This document shows, piece by piece, positions 54,581 to 63,157 of a DNA stretch of 64,000 bases (the stretch's first letter is position 1; each line of letters begins with the position of its first letter). The translations under genes and the position numbers were made by a program. The stretch comes from Inhella crocodyli (lineage in GTDB: Bacteria; Pseudomonadota; Gammaproteobacteria; Burkholderiales; Burkholderiaceae_C). Under the pieces are notes generated by a model that saw only the letters and a program-made list of their open reading frames with translations, searched no databases and had not been told where the DNA came from. Location of the stretch: positions 434,001-498,000 of the forward strand of contig NZ_SACM01000001.1 in NCBI RefSeq assembly GCF_004004565.1, read 5' to 3'.

Positions 54581-55953
54581 AGCGGCGCTTGCTGGTGCAA
54601 CTGGGCCTGAGCACCTGGACCCTGCCGCTGATGGCCCAGCCGGGCGACGCCGAGTTGGTGGCGGTGCGCGTGTGGCCCGCGCAGGCCTACACCCGCGTCA
54701 CCCTCGAAAGCGACAAACCGCTGGCGGCCAAGCACTTCGTGACCGAGGCGCCCGAGCGCCTGGTGATCGACATCGACGGGCTGAGCCTCTCGCCCCGGCT
54801 CAAGGAGCTGGTCGCCAAGACCCAGCCCGACGACCCCTACATCGCCGGCGTGCGCGTGGGCCAGTACCAGCCCCGGGTCGTGCGCTTGGTCTTCGACCTG
54901 AAGCAGGGCGTGGCGCCTCAGGTCTTCACGCTGGCGCCGGTGGCCGCTTACCGCCACCGCCTGGTGCTGGACCTGTACGCCGCGCAACCCAAAGACCCGC
55001 TGGAGGCCCTGATCGCCGAGCGGGTGGCCAACGCCCAAAGCGTCACCCAGGCCAACCAAGCGGTGGGCGACGTCAACGACGCACTGGGCGAATGGCTGAA
55101 GCGCCGCGAAACCGAGGCCCCGCCCGCGGTCAGCACCGCACCCAGCGCGCCGGCGAGCCCCCCAGCGCCCACGCCGCCCGCCAGCGCCCCAGCCGCCAAA
55201 CCCTCGCCCAAGCCGCGTCCGCCCACGGGGCCAGTGGAGCGCTTGATCGTGGTCGCCCTGGACCCCGGCCACGGCGGCGAAGATCCGGGCGCCATCGGCC
55301 CAACCGGCCTGCGCGAGAAGGACGTGGTGCTGGCCATCGCCCGCCAACTGCGCGACCGGCTGACCCAAGAACCCAACCTGCGCGTGCTCATGACCCGCGA
55401 TGCCGATTACTTCGTGCCCCTGCACGAGCGGGTGCGCAAGGCGCGGCGCGTGGGCGCCGACCTGTTCGTCTCGATCCACGCCGACGCCTTCATCCGCCCC
55501 GAGGCCCGTGGCGCCAGCGTGTTCGCGCTGTCCACCGGAGCCGCCACCAGCGCAGCGGCCCGTTGGATGGCCCAGCGCGAGAACTCGGCTGACGCGGTGG
55601 GCGGCCTGAACCAACTCAACGTCAAAGACCGCGGGGTGATGCAAGCGATGCTCGACATGAGCACCACCGCGCAGATCCGCGACAGCCTGCAACTGGGCAG
55701 CCAGGTGCTGGGCCAGTTGGGCAAGGTGGGCAAGCTGCACAAGCCGCGGGTGGAACAAGCCGGCTTTGCCGTGTTGAAAGCGCCCGACGTGCCCTCCATC
55801 CTGGTCGAGACCGCGTTCATCTCCAACCCCGAGGAGGAGAAGAAGCTGCGCGACCCCGACTACCAGGCCCAACTCGTGGACGCGCTGGCCAAGGGCCTGC
55901 TGCGCCACCTCGCCCGCCGCACGCCCAAGCCGGCCAACATCAGCGGCGCTTGA
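54577..55953 (+). CDS. amiC: N-acetylmuramoyl-L-alanine amidase AmiC
   Basis: AmiC splits septal peptidoglycan during cell separation. The 458-aa product has an export signal of Tat-like form (MKRRLLVQLGLSTW), an AMIN domain (about residues 27-140) that localises it, a Pro/Ala linker (about 185-220) and an Amidase_3 domain with LDPGHGGEDPGAIG, MTRDADYFVPL, FVSIHADAF and ILVETAFISNPEEE. Zinc ligands His, Glu, His, Glu are present. It is coupled to tsaE. Confidence 0.95.
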   Translation: MKRRLLVQLGLSTWTLPLMAQPGDAELVAVRVWPAQAYTRVTLESDKPLAAKHFVTEAPERLVIDIDGLSLSPRLKELVAKTQPDDPYIAGVRVGQYQPRVVRLVFDLKQGVAPQVFTLAPVAAYRHRLVLDLYAAQPKDPLEALIAERVANAQSVTQANQAVGDVNDALGEWLKRRETEAPPAVSTAPSAPASPPAPTPPASAPAAKPSPKPRPPTGPVERLIVVALDPGHGGEDPGAIGPTGLREKDVVLAIARQLRDRLTQEPNLRVLMTRDADYFVPLHERVRKARRVGADLFVSIHADAFIRPEARGASVFALSTGAATSAAARWMAQRENSADAVGGLNQLNVKDRGVMQAMLDMSTTAQIRDSLQLGSQVLGQLGKVGKLHKPRVEQAGFAVLKAPDVPSILVETAFISNPEEEKKLRDPDYQAQLVDALAKGLLRHLARRTPKPANISGA

Positions 55954-55986
55954 GGGGCACCCGGCCCCTCGCGGGTCGGTGTTTTC
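55952..55986 (+). terminator. Weak terminator-like hairpin after amiC
   Basis: GAGGGGC (55952-55958) and GCCCCTC (55964-55970) form a 7-bp stem overlapping the amiC stop. A TGTTTTC stretch follows 9 bases later. The T run is too far for a strong intrinsic terminator. Confidence 0.4.
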
Positions 55987-56127
55987 GCGGACGGACAAAT
56001 CCGCATTGAACGCGGTTACGCCAGGTTTCACACTGCCGCACCCCCGGTCGCTGGCGCCCGCACCGCCAGCCGCAGCGACGGTGCAGTCGGGGTCCCCGTT
56101 TGGCGGCGATCCTGGAGACACCCCGAA

Positions 56128-57009
56128 ATGCGCAAGACCCTTCGCCTCGCGATGGGCGCGGCCGTGCTGGCCGCCCTGTCCGGCTTTGCCGTCGCCACCA
56201 ACTACACGCTGTGGATCAACGGCCGCTCCAACAGCGCCACGCCCGGCAACCACGCCGACTTCCGCTACTGGGGCCCGGCCACCACCGCCGCTGGCGTGAA
56301 CAAGAAGTCCGTCAACTGGGACGGCTACAACAGCATCGCCAACACCAACGGCAAGGTGCGCGACGCCCTCGACTGCTACTGCACCGGCAACAACTGGTGC
56401 TACATCGCCGCCCACTCGGCCGGCAACCTGCAGATTGGCTACTCGTTGGCGCTTTACGGCACCAGCACCCGCAGCATCAAAACCCCCACGCCCAACAGCG
56501 CTGGCACCTGCAGCAATTCCGGTGCGGGCACCCAAGCCGGTTGGAACATCAAGTGGGTGCGCGTGGCCGGCGGCGCCGCCGGCGGCAGCGAGTTGGCCAA
56601 CAGCGGCGACTGGGCGCTGAGCGAGCCGCTGGTCTCCGACCTCAAGACCAGCACCGCCCGCGCCATGTACAACCACAACAGCACGCAGGGCAAGATCTTC
56701 TATATGTACGCCGGCGCCAGCGGCACCCTGTACAGCGCGCTGCTGCCCGGTCAAGACGACGAGGCCATCGCCTACCACTCCAGCGGCGGCATCAGTGGCA
56801 GCAGCGGCGGGGGCTTTTGCAACCCGTCCGACTGGTGGTGCAACGACCTGACCCTGGGCACCGCCGCTGCCGAAGGCGGCCGTGCCAAGTGGACGAACCA
56901 CACCGTCGCCTTCCGCGACGACGGCGAGGCCTACAACCACTACAACAACGGCAATTGGGCTGGCATCGTCGGGCGCATGCGCACCGACGTGGTCAACAAC
57001 GCCCAATGA
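56128..57009 (+). CDS. Secreted protein with alpha/beta-hydrolase-like nucleophile motif
   Basis: A 293-aa exported protein (signal about residues 1-23, ending FAVA). The motif WCYIAAHSAGNLQIGYSLALYG (listed in part as AAHSAGNLQ) resembles the GxSxG nucleophile elbow of lipases with Ala before His. It is preceded by a close cysteine set (DCYCTGNNWC). A later acidic segment (GQDDEAIAYHSSGG) and a C-terminal His-rich part (WTNHTVAFRDDGEAYNHY) could complete a triad. I do not know a named family. It sits between amiC and mutL, and its stop overlaps the start of the next gene. Confidence 0.75.
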   Translation: MRKTLRLAMGAAVLAALSGFAVATNYTLWINGRSNSATPGNHADFRYWGPATTAAGVNKKSVNWDGYNSIANTNGKVRDALDCYCTGNNWCYIAAHSAGNLQIGYSLALYGTSTRSIKTPTPNSAGTCSNSGAGTQAGWNIKWVRVAGGAAGGSELANSGDWALSEPLVSDLKTSTARAMYNHNSTQGKIFYMYAGASGTLYSALLPGQDDEAIAYHSSGGISGSSGGGFCNPSDWWCNDLTLGTAAAEGGRAKWTNHTVAFRDDGEAYNHYNNGNWAGIVGRMRTDVVNNAQ

Positions 57010-58223
57010 AGGTCCTGCGCCGCCCCGGGGTCTGGGCCCTGGGGCTGCTGGTGGCCGGTGGCTTGGCCTGGTGGGCGTGGCCCACCGGGCCGCAAGCGCC
57101 CTCTCAGGCGGCCCAGGCCGCCACCCCTCCACCTCGACCGGCCAGCCCCTGGCCCGCCAGTGGTGCACCAGTGGCGACGGGCGCCCCCCTGAGCCCCGAA
57201 GGCCTGCGCCAACGCGAGGCCGAGCGCCAGCAGTGGCAAGCCCGCCTGGCCCAGGCCCGCGAGGCCCTGGCCGCCTACGAGGCGCACGCGCGCTACCCGC
57301 ACCAGTCGCGCCCGGCCAGCGAACACCCCGACCAGCTCCAGCCCTTCCAGCCCATCGCCGAAGAACACCCCCTGCGCACCCCCGGTGGCACCGCCATGGA
57401 CGGGGTGAAGCTCGTCACCACCCAAGAGCGCGTGTTCGCGGCGAGCGGGGAAAGCAACAAGGTCACCGTCAGCCTGCAAAACGCCCAAGGCCAAGCCTTG
57501 CCGCTGCGCTTCACCCGCGCCATCGTCAAAGAAGTGACCGAACCCGGCCGCACGGCCCAGACCGCCGAGCGCCCCCTGGTGCCCCAAGACAACGGCCAGG
57601 CAGGCGACGACCTCGCTGGCGACGGCGTGCACACCGCCGTCATGAACCCGGCAACGCAGGGCTTCGCCAGCTTCGCCGGCCGCATCCGCCTGGAACTGTG
57701 GATGGAGCACGGCGGCCAGCCGGGTTTCATCTACTTCGACCTGATGCACGACCCCGGCAGCGCCGGCCGTTGGCTGCCGGGCGTGACCGAGACCGTGGCC
57801 CAGGGCGCGCTGGCCCTGGACCTGCGCCTGGAGGTGCTGCAAGCCGGTCGCTACGTCGTCAACGGGCGCATCGACGACGCCACCGGCAAGCCCATCGCCC
57901 TGGCCTTGTTCAACGAGGAGCTCAAGGCCGGCCCACAAACCGTGCGCCTGTGGGTGCACGGGCGCCTGCTGCACGACCTCAAGCCCGCCTTCCCGCTGAC
58001 CCTGCGCGACGTGGACGGCTTCCTGCTGCGCGAGAACACCTTCCCCGACCGCGTCATGCTGCCGCGCCTGCCCGGCGCCGTGCACCGCACCCAGCCCTAC
58101 GTGCTGGCCCGCTTCTCGCCCGAGGCCTGGCCCAGCGAGCAGCGCGACCGCTACTTGGCCGAGCTGGGCAAGGACGTGGACGTGGCCGCCGACGCCCTCA
58201 AGCGCCTGGGCGGCTCGCCCTGA
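57006..58223 (+). CDS. Membrane-anchored partner protein of the secreted hydrolase
   Basis: A 405-aa protein. One N-terminal transmembrane helix (about residues 9-26) is followed by a Pro/Ala-rich linker, a helical segment rich in Gln, Arg and Glu (about 65-100) and two beta-rich domains. The segment GDDLAGDGVHTAV is typical of the choice-of-anchor X type of beta-sandwich. The protein likely projects into the periplasm. The start overlaps the hydrolase stop (ATGA), so both are translated together. The layout (anchor, linker, periplasmic domain, right after a secreted hydrolase) recalls lipase foldases, but the sequence does not match Lif proteins. Confidence 0.75.
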   Translation: MKVLRRPGVWALGLLVAGGLAWWAWPTGPQAPSQAAQAATPPPRPASPWPASGAPVATGAPLSPEGLRQREAERQQWQARLAQAREALAAYEAHARYPHQSRPASEHPDQLQPFQPIAEEHPLRTPGGTAMDGVKLVTTQERVFAASGESNKVTVSLQNAQGQALPLRFTRAIVKEVTEPGRTAQTAERPLVPQDNGQAGDDLAGDGVHTAVMNPATQGFASFAGRIRLELWMEHGGQPGFIYFDLMHDPGSAGRWLPGVTETVAQGALALDLRLEVLQAGRYVVNGRIDDATGKPIALALFNEELKAGPQTVRLWVHGRLLHDLKPAFPLTLRDVDGFLLRENTFPDRVMLPRLPGAVHRTQPYVLARFSPEAWPSEQRDRYLAELGKDVDVAADALKRLGGSP

Positions 58224-58224
58224 T

Positions 58225-58878
58225 TCAGGCCGCCGCCTGCTGCGCCTTGCGCTGGGCGCGCCAGCCGCCCACGATGGCGATCAAGCCCGGCACGATGATG
58301 AAGGCCCAGATGAACTTCTCCAGGTGCTCCTTCACGAAGGGCAAATTGCCGAACAGGTAGCCCAGCACCGTCAGGCTGATCACCCAAATCAAGGCGCCCG
58401 CCACGTTGTAGGCCGTGAACTTGCTGCGCGTCATCTCGGCGACCCCGGCCACGAAGGGCGCAAAGGTGCGGATGAAGGGCATGAAGCGGGCGATGATGAT
58501 CGTCACGCCCCCGTGCTTTTCGTAGAACTCGTGGGCCGCGTTGAAGGCCTTCTTGTTGAAGAAGCGGCTGTCTTCCCACTGGAACACCTTCGGCCCGAAG
58601 AAGCGCCCGATCGTGTAGTTCGTCTGGTCGCCCAAGATGGCCGCCGCGATCAACACGCCCATGGCCAGCGGCAGGTTCATCAGGCCGGCGCCGCACAGCG
58701 CGCCCACCACGAAGAGCAGCGAGTCGCCCGGCAAGAAGGGCATCACCACCAAGCCCGTCTCGACGAACACGATGGCGAACAACAGGGCGTAGACCCAGTA
58801 GCCGTAGGTCCCCACGAACGCCGCGATGTGCTTGTCCACGTGGAGGATGAAGTCGATGAGCCAGTGCACGATTTCCAT
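58225..58878 (-). CDS. DedA-family membrane protein
   Basis: A 217-aa inner-membrane protein of the DedA/VTT family, several members of which move lipid carriers such as undecaprenyl phosphate. The marks are MEIVHWLIDFILHVDKHI, VVMPFLPGDSLLFVVG, ILGDQTNYTIGRFFG and ARFMPFIRTFAPFVAGVAEM (listed in part). ATG 58878 gives the usual N-terminus; ATG 58887 is possible. It converges on the anchored partner gene with one base between and is divergent from mutL. Confidence 0.94.
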   Translation of the reverse strand: MEIVHWLIDFILHVDKHIAAFVGTYGYWVYALLFAIVFVETGLVVMPFLPGDSLLFVVGALCGAGLMNLPLAMGVLIAAAILGDQTNYTIGRFFGPKVFQWEDSRFFNKKAFNAAHEFYEKHGGVTIIIARFMPFIRTFAPFVAGVAEMTRSKFTAYNVAGALIWVISLTVLGYLFGNLPFVKEHLEKFIWAFIIVPGLIAIVGGWRAQRKAQQAAA

Positions 58879-59003
58879 GGCGGGCATTCTCGGCGGCGTC
58901 CCACTCCCTCAGGCGGATTGAGGCGATCTCCCCTGCGAAAGTCCCCTCGGCTGAGGGGGCGGCTGGGATACTCGGGGGTTCCCCGCCGCCTGCACCTGCT
59001 GCC

Positions 59004-60911
59004 TTGATCGACACGCCCCCCCTGCCCCAGGCCCCGCCTCGGCGCCCCATCGCCGAACTGCCCGACGAGCTGATCAGCCAGATCGCCGCCGGCGAGGTGG
59101 TCGAGCGCCCGGCCTCCGTGGTGCGCGAGCTGCTGGACAACGCCATCGACGCTGGCGCCAGCCAGGTGACGGTGCGCCTGCTCGAAGGCGGCATTCGCGC
59201 CATCACGGTCGAAGACGACGGCCAGGGCATCCCGGCGGGCGAACTGCCCCTGGCGTTGCGCCGGCATGCCACCAGCAAGATCCGCAACCTGGCCGAGCTC
59301 GAGGCCGTGGGCAGCCTGGGCTTCCGCGGCGAGGCGCTGGCCGCCATCGCCTCGGTCAGCGACCTGTCCATCACCAGCCGCACCGCCGACGCCGCCCACG
59401 CCACCCGCCTGGACGCCCGCAGCGGCGAGCTGCAGCCCGCCGCCCGCACGCGCGGCACCACGGTGGAGGTGCGCGAGCTCTTCTTCAACACGCCCGCGCG
59501 CCGCAAGTTCCTCAAGACCGAGGCCACCGAGCAGGCCCATTGCCTGGAAACCCTGCGCCGCGTGGCGCTCACGCGCCCCGACATCGGTTTCGCCCTCTGG
59601 GCCGACGGCAAGCTGGCCGCCCAGTGGCGCCCCTCGCGCCTGGACCAGCGCTTGGCCGAGGTGCTGGGCGAGGATTTCGTGGCCGCCAGCCGCAGCCTGA
59701 GCTGGGCCGCCGGCCCCCTGCGCATCGAAGGCCGCCTGGGCCTGCCCGAAGCCGCTCGCAGCCGCGCCGACCAGCAGTACCTGTTCGTCAACGGCCGCTT
59801 CGTGCGCGACCGCACCCTGGCCCACGCGCTGCGCAGCGCCTTCGACGACGTGCTGCACGGCCAGCGCCAGCCCAGCTACGCGCTGCACATCGACATCGCG
59901 CCCGAGTTGGTGGACGTCAACGTGCACCCAACCAAGATCGAGGTGCGCTTTCGCGACAGCCGCGGCCTGCACCAGCAGCTGCGGCGCCTGGCCGAGCAGA
60001 CCCTGGCCGCCTCGCGGGCCGAAGTGCCCGAGCGGCCCACCGGGCCGGATGGGTCGAACGGGCCTGACGCCCCGGCCCCCGTGGCGCCCTGGACGGCCAT
60101 GCCGGCAGCGTCTGGCGGCGAGGGCCCCTGGCAGGCCGCCGAGCCCCGCCGCGACTGGGCGGCCGTGCCCCAGCAAAACGCCCTGCCCTGGGCCACGGCC
60201 CCGGCCGAACCCCGGTACGACCCCGCGCGTGACGCCTGGTTGGTACGCGCCAGTGCGGCGGCGCCCACGCCTTTCAGCGCGCCCGCCGCCGCCGCCGCAG
60301 TGGCCCCCGACTCGGGCGCCGGTGCCGAAGACTGGCCGCTCGGCCGCGCCATCGCCCAGCTGCATGGCGTCTACGTCCTGGCCGAGAACCGCCACGGCCT
60401 CGTGCTGGTCGACATGCACGCCGCCCACGAGCGCGTGCTTTACGAGCGCTTCAAGGCCGCCCTGGCCGCGCGCATGGACGCGCAGCCCCTGCTCATCCCC
60501 GTGGTGTTTGCCGCCAGCGCCGAGGAAATCGCCACCTGCGAATCGCAACAAGACGCGCTGCAGCAGCTCGGCCTGGACCTGAGCCCCCTGAGCGCCCAGC
60601 AACTGGCCCTGCGCTCGCGCCCGGCCCTGCTGGAAGGCGCCGACTTGGTGAGCCTGGCCCGCCGCGTGCTGGCCGACCTGGCCGCCGTGGGCGGCAGCCA
60701 CGCGCTCGAACGCGCGCAGCACGACCTGCTGGCCACCCTGGCCTGCCACGCCGCCGTGCGCGCCAACCGCCAACTGACCCTGACCGAAATGAACGCGTTG
60801 CTGCGGGACATGGAGCGCACCGAGCGCGCCGACCAATGCAACCACGGCCGCCCCACCTGGCGGCAGCTCACGCTGCGCGAGCTCGATGCGCTGTTCCTGC
60901 GCGGGCGCTGA
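59004..60911 (+). CDS. mutL: DNA mismatch repair protein MutL, TTG start
   Basis: MutL links mismatch recognition by MutS to strand removal. The 635-aa product has the GHKL ATPase motifs (ISQIAAGEVVERP, ELLDNAIDAGA, DDGQGIP, LGFRGEALAAIASV, RGTTVEVRELFFNTPARRKFLK listed in part), a Pro/Ala-rich linker (about 345-450) and a C-terminal domain. The segment LVDMHAAHERVLYE is close to the DQHAxxExxxxE endonuclease motif but with Met for Gln, and CNHGRPTW is present. No ATG lies before the conserved part; TTG 59004 is the start. It is probably an endonuclease-type MutL. Confidence 0.95.
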   Translation: MIDTPPLPQAPPRRPIAELPDELISQIAAGEVVERPASVVRELLDNAIDAGASQVTVRLLEGGIRAITVEDDGQGIPAGELPLALRRHATSKIRNLAELEAVGSLGFRGEALAAIASVSDLSITSRTADAAHATRLDARSGELQPAARTRGTTVEVRELFFNTPARRKFLKTEATEQAHCLETLRRVALTRPDIGFALWADGKLAAQWRPSRLDQRLAEVLGEDFVAASRSLSWAAGPLRIEGRLGLPEAARSRADQQYLFVNGRFVRDRTLAHALRSAFDDVLHGQRQPSYALHIDIAPELVDVNVHPTKIEVRFRDSRGLHQQLRRLAEQTLAASRAEVPERPTGPDGSNGPDAPAPVAPWTAMPAASGGEGPWQAAEPRRDWAAVPQQNALPWATAPAEPRYDPARDAWLVRASAAAPTPFSAPAAAAAVAPDSGAGAEDWPLGRAIAQLHGVYVLAENRHGLVLVDMHAAHERVLYERFKAALAARMDAQPLLIPVVFAASAEEIATCESQQDALQQLGLDLSPLSAQQLALRSRPALLEGADLVSLARRVLADLAAVGGSHALERAQHDLLATLACHAAVRANRQLTLTEMNALLRDMERTERADQCNHGRPTWRQLTLRELDALFLRGR

Positions 60912-60920
60912 GGAGACCCC

Positions 60921-62639
60921 ATGACCGACACCCCCAAGAAGAAGCTGACCCTCAACCCGGGCGCCAAGCCCGCTGGCCGCGGCGACCGCGCGCCCGTGCG
61001 CGGCATCAACACGCCCAAGAAGCGCCCGACCCTGGCCGAGGCGCAAGCCGACCGCGAGCGCCGCGAGCGTCGCGAGGCCAACGACCGCCCGCCGCGTCGC
61101 GACGGCGGCTCCTTCGGGGATCGCCCGCCGCGTCGCGATGGCGGCTCCTTTGGCGACCGCCCGCCCCGTCGTGATGGCGGCTCCTTTGGCGACCGCCCTC
61201 CGCGTCGCGGTGGCGGCTCCTTCGGTGACCGCCCTCCGCGTCGCGACGGCGATTCCTTTGGCGACCGCCCGCCCCGTCGCGACGGCGATTCCTTTGGCGA
61301 CCGCCCGCCCCGTCGTGACGGCGGCTCGTTCGGTGACCGCCCTCCGCGTCGCGACGGTGGTTCCTTTGGCGACCGCCCCCCGCGTCGCGACGGCGGCTCC
61401 TTCGGCGACCGTCCCCCGCGTCGCGACGGTGGTTCCTTTGGCGACCGCCCGCCCCGTCGCGATGGCGGCTCCTTCGGCGACCGCCCTCCGCGTCGCGACG
61501 GCGGCTCCTTCGGGGACCGTCCCCCGCGTCGCGACGGTGGTTCCTTCGGCGACCGCCCTCCGCGTCGCGACGGCGGCTCCTTCGGCGACCGTCCCCCGCG
61601 TCGCGACGTTGGTTCCGTTGGCGACCGCCCACCGCGTCGCGACGGTGGCTCCTTCGGCGACCGTCCCCCGCGTCGCGACGGTGGCTCGTTTGGCGACCGT
61701 CCTCCGCGTCGCGACGGTGGCTCGTTTGGCGACCGTCCTCCGCGTCGTGACGGCGGCTCGTTCGGTGACCGCCCGCAGCGCCCCGAAGGCGACCGCCCGC
61801 AGCGCCATGGCGGCTTCGAAGAACGTGCCCCGCGCCCCGAACGCGAAGCCCCAGTTCGCACCAACACCAACGAGGACGGCGAGCGCCTGTCCAAGGTGAT
61901 GGCCGACCGCGGCCTGGCCTCGCGCCGCGAGGCCGACGAGTGGATCGGTGCCGGCTACGTGCTCGTCAACGGCGCGGTGGCCGTGCTCGGCCAGCGCATC
62001 CCGGCCGACGCCCAAATCGACATCGACCCCCGCGCCAAGGAACTGCAGGCCCAGCGCGTCACCATCCTGCTGCACAAGCCCATCGGCGTCGTCAGCGGCC
62101 AGCCCGAAGACGGCTACGAGCCCGCCGTGAGCCTCGTCACCGCCGCCAACCGCTGGGCCGACGACCCCACCGCCAAGGGCCTGAGCTTCAACCCCAACCA
62201 CCTGCGCGGCCTGGCCCCGGCCGGGCGCCTGGACATCGACTCCACCGGCCTGCTGGTGTTCACCCAAGACGGCCGCGTGGCCAAGCACCTCATCGGCGAC
62301 GACAGCGACGTCGAGAAGGAGTACCTCGTGCGCGTGGCCCTGCCCGGCGCCGAGGAAGGCAGCCACCCCATGCACGCCCTGCCCGAGCACCAACTGGCCC
62401 TGCTGAACCACGGCCTGGAGCTCGACGGCGTGCAGCTGCGCGAGGCCAAGGTCAGCTGGGCCAACGAAGACCAGCTGCGCTTTGTGCTGCGCGAGGGGCG
62501 CAAGCGCCAGATCCGCCGCATGTGCGAGGCCGTGGGCCTGCAGGTGCTGGCCCTCAAGCGCGTGCGCATCGGCCGCATCCCCCTGTCGCACCTGCCCATG
62601 GGCCAGTGGCGCTACTTGGCGCCCTGGGAGCGCTTCTGA
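60921..62639 (+). CDS. rluF: rRNA pseudouridine synthase, RluF type, with long repeat-rich N-terminus
   Basis: The 572-aa enzyme isomerises a uridine in 23S rRNA. An N-terminal basic tail (residues 1-54) leads into 19 tandem 12-residue repeats of [12 protein letters not shown] (about residues 55-282). An S4 RNA-binding domain ([20 protein letters not shown]) and the catalytic domain with Asp438 in [18 protein letters not shown] follow. [13 protein letters not shown] and LPMGQWR point to RluF more than RluB. The catalytic part is normal; the repeat tail is likely disordered and RNA-binding. It is 9 bases after mutL, with GGAGA before ATG. Confidence 0.9.
   Translation: MTDTPKKKLTLNPGAKPAGRGDRAPVRGINTPKKRPTLAEAQADRERRERREANDRPPRRDGGSFGDRPPRRDGGSFGDRPPRRDGGSFGDRPPRRGGGSFGDRPPRRDGDSFGDRPPRRDGDSFGDRPPRRDGGSFGDRPPRRDGGSFGDRPPRRDGGSFGDRPPRRDGGSFGDRPPRRDGGSFGDRPPRRDGGSFGDRPPRRDGGSFGDRPPRRDGGSFGDRPPRRDVGSVGDRPPRRDGGSFGDRPPRRDGGSFGDRPPRRDGGSFGDRPPRRDGGSFGDRPQRPEGDRPQRHGGFEERAPRPEREAPVRTNTNEDGERLSKVMADRGLASRREADEWIGAGYVLVNGAVAVLGQRIPADAQIDIDPRAKELQAQRVTILLHKPIGVVSGQPEDGYEPAVSLVTAANRWADDPTAKGLSFNPNHLRGLAPAGRLDIDSTGLLVFTQDGRVAKHLIGDDSDVEKEYLVRVALPGAEEGSHPMHALPEHQLALLNHGLELDGVQLREAKVSWANEDQLRFVLREGRKRQIRRMCEAVGLQVLALKRVRIGRIPLSHLPMGQWRYLAPWERF
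61083..61766 (+). repeat. 19 tandem 36-bp repeats coding for [12 protein letters not shown]
   Basis: Nineteen exact-length 36-bp units in frame. Base changes are mostly silent (for example GGC/GGT, TTC/TTT), with amino-acid changes only in units 4 (D to G), 5 and 6 (G to D) and 15 (G to V, F to V). Two shorter degenerate DRPQR units follow. The mixture of silent changes suggests repeat gain and loss under selection for the protein sequence. Confidence 0.97.
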
Positions 62640-62641
62640 GC

Positions 62642-63157
62642 ATGCAGGCACCGGTGTTGGAGACGCCGCGCCTGCGGCTGCGGCCCCTGGGGCCCGACTG
62701 CGAAGCGATGTACCTCGCCTTCTTCACCGACGCCGACGCCTCTCACTTTTACGGCGGCCCCCTGCCCCCGAAGGGGGCTTGGTCCCGACTGGCGGCCGAC
62801 ATCGGCACCTGGTCGCTGCGGGGTTTTGGGGTGTGGGCGATCGAGCGGCGAGAGGATGGGCAACTCCTCGGAACCTGCGGCTTTTGGCAAGCCGCCGATT
62901 GGCCCCGAGAGCTCACCTGGTGGCTGCTGCCAGCGGCCCGGGGGGCGGGTGTGGCGCAAGAGGCCTCTGAGGCCGTGCTCCGCCAGGCCTATGGGCCTTG
63001 GGGTTGGACCGAGGTGGAGACCTACATGCCCGACGACAACCTTGCCGCGCGCCGCTTGGCGCTGCGCTTGGGCGGCGCCGTGGTCCGCCGGCAGCACTTC
63101 CCGGACGGCGTGGCGCGCGACGTGCTGAAGCTGCCATGCCCACCCACGCCGGCATGA
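62642..63157 (+). CDS. GNAT-family acetyltransferase
   Basis: A 171-aa acetyltransferase of RimJ/RimL-like form: [21 protein letters not shown] (listed in part), [19 protein letters not shown] and the [19 protein letters not shown] segment. The substrate is unknown. ATG 62642 is 2 bases after the pseudouridine synthase stop, and its own stop overlaps miaA (ATGA), so it is translated with both. Confidence 0.88.
   Translation: MQAPVLETPRLRLRPLGPDCEAMYLAFFTDADASHFYGGPLPPKGAWSRLAADIGTWSLRGFGVWAIERREDGQLLGTCGFWQAADWPRELTWWLLPAARGAGVAQEASEAVLRQAYGPWGWTEVETYMPDDNLAARRLALRLGGAVVRRQHFPDGVARDVLKLPCPPTPA

Noticed and set aside
54364-57168. Long minus-strand open frame opposite amiC and the secreted hydrolase gene
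   Set aside because: It crosses several real genes in antisense and has no recognisable motif.
61083-61766. 36-bp direct repeats that could suggest a CRISPR array
   Set aside because: The units are contiguous with no spacers, stay in frame inside a pseudouridine synthase gene and vary mainly at third codon positions.
61138-61899. Second plus-strand frame through the repeats coding Val-Ala-Thr-Ala strings
   Set aside because: A frame shadow of the 36-bp repeats; the main frame continues into an intact catalytic domain.
58743-62651. Very long open frame (over 1300 codons) on the minus strand across mutL and rluF
   Set aside because: It is antisense to two clear genes. The sequence is low-complexity with repeated Ala-Thr-Arg strings made by the 36-bp repeats, and it has no domain.
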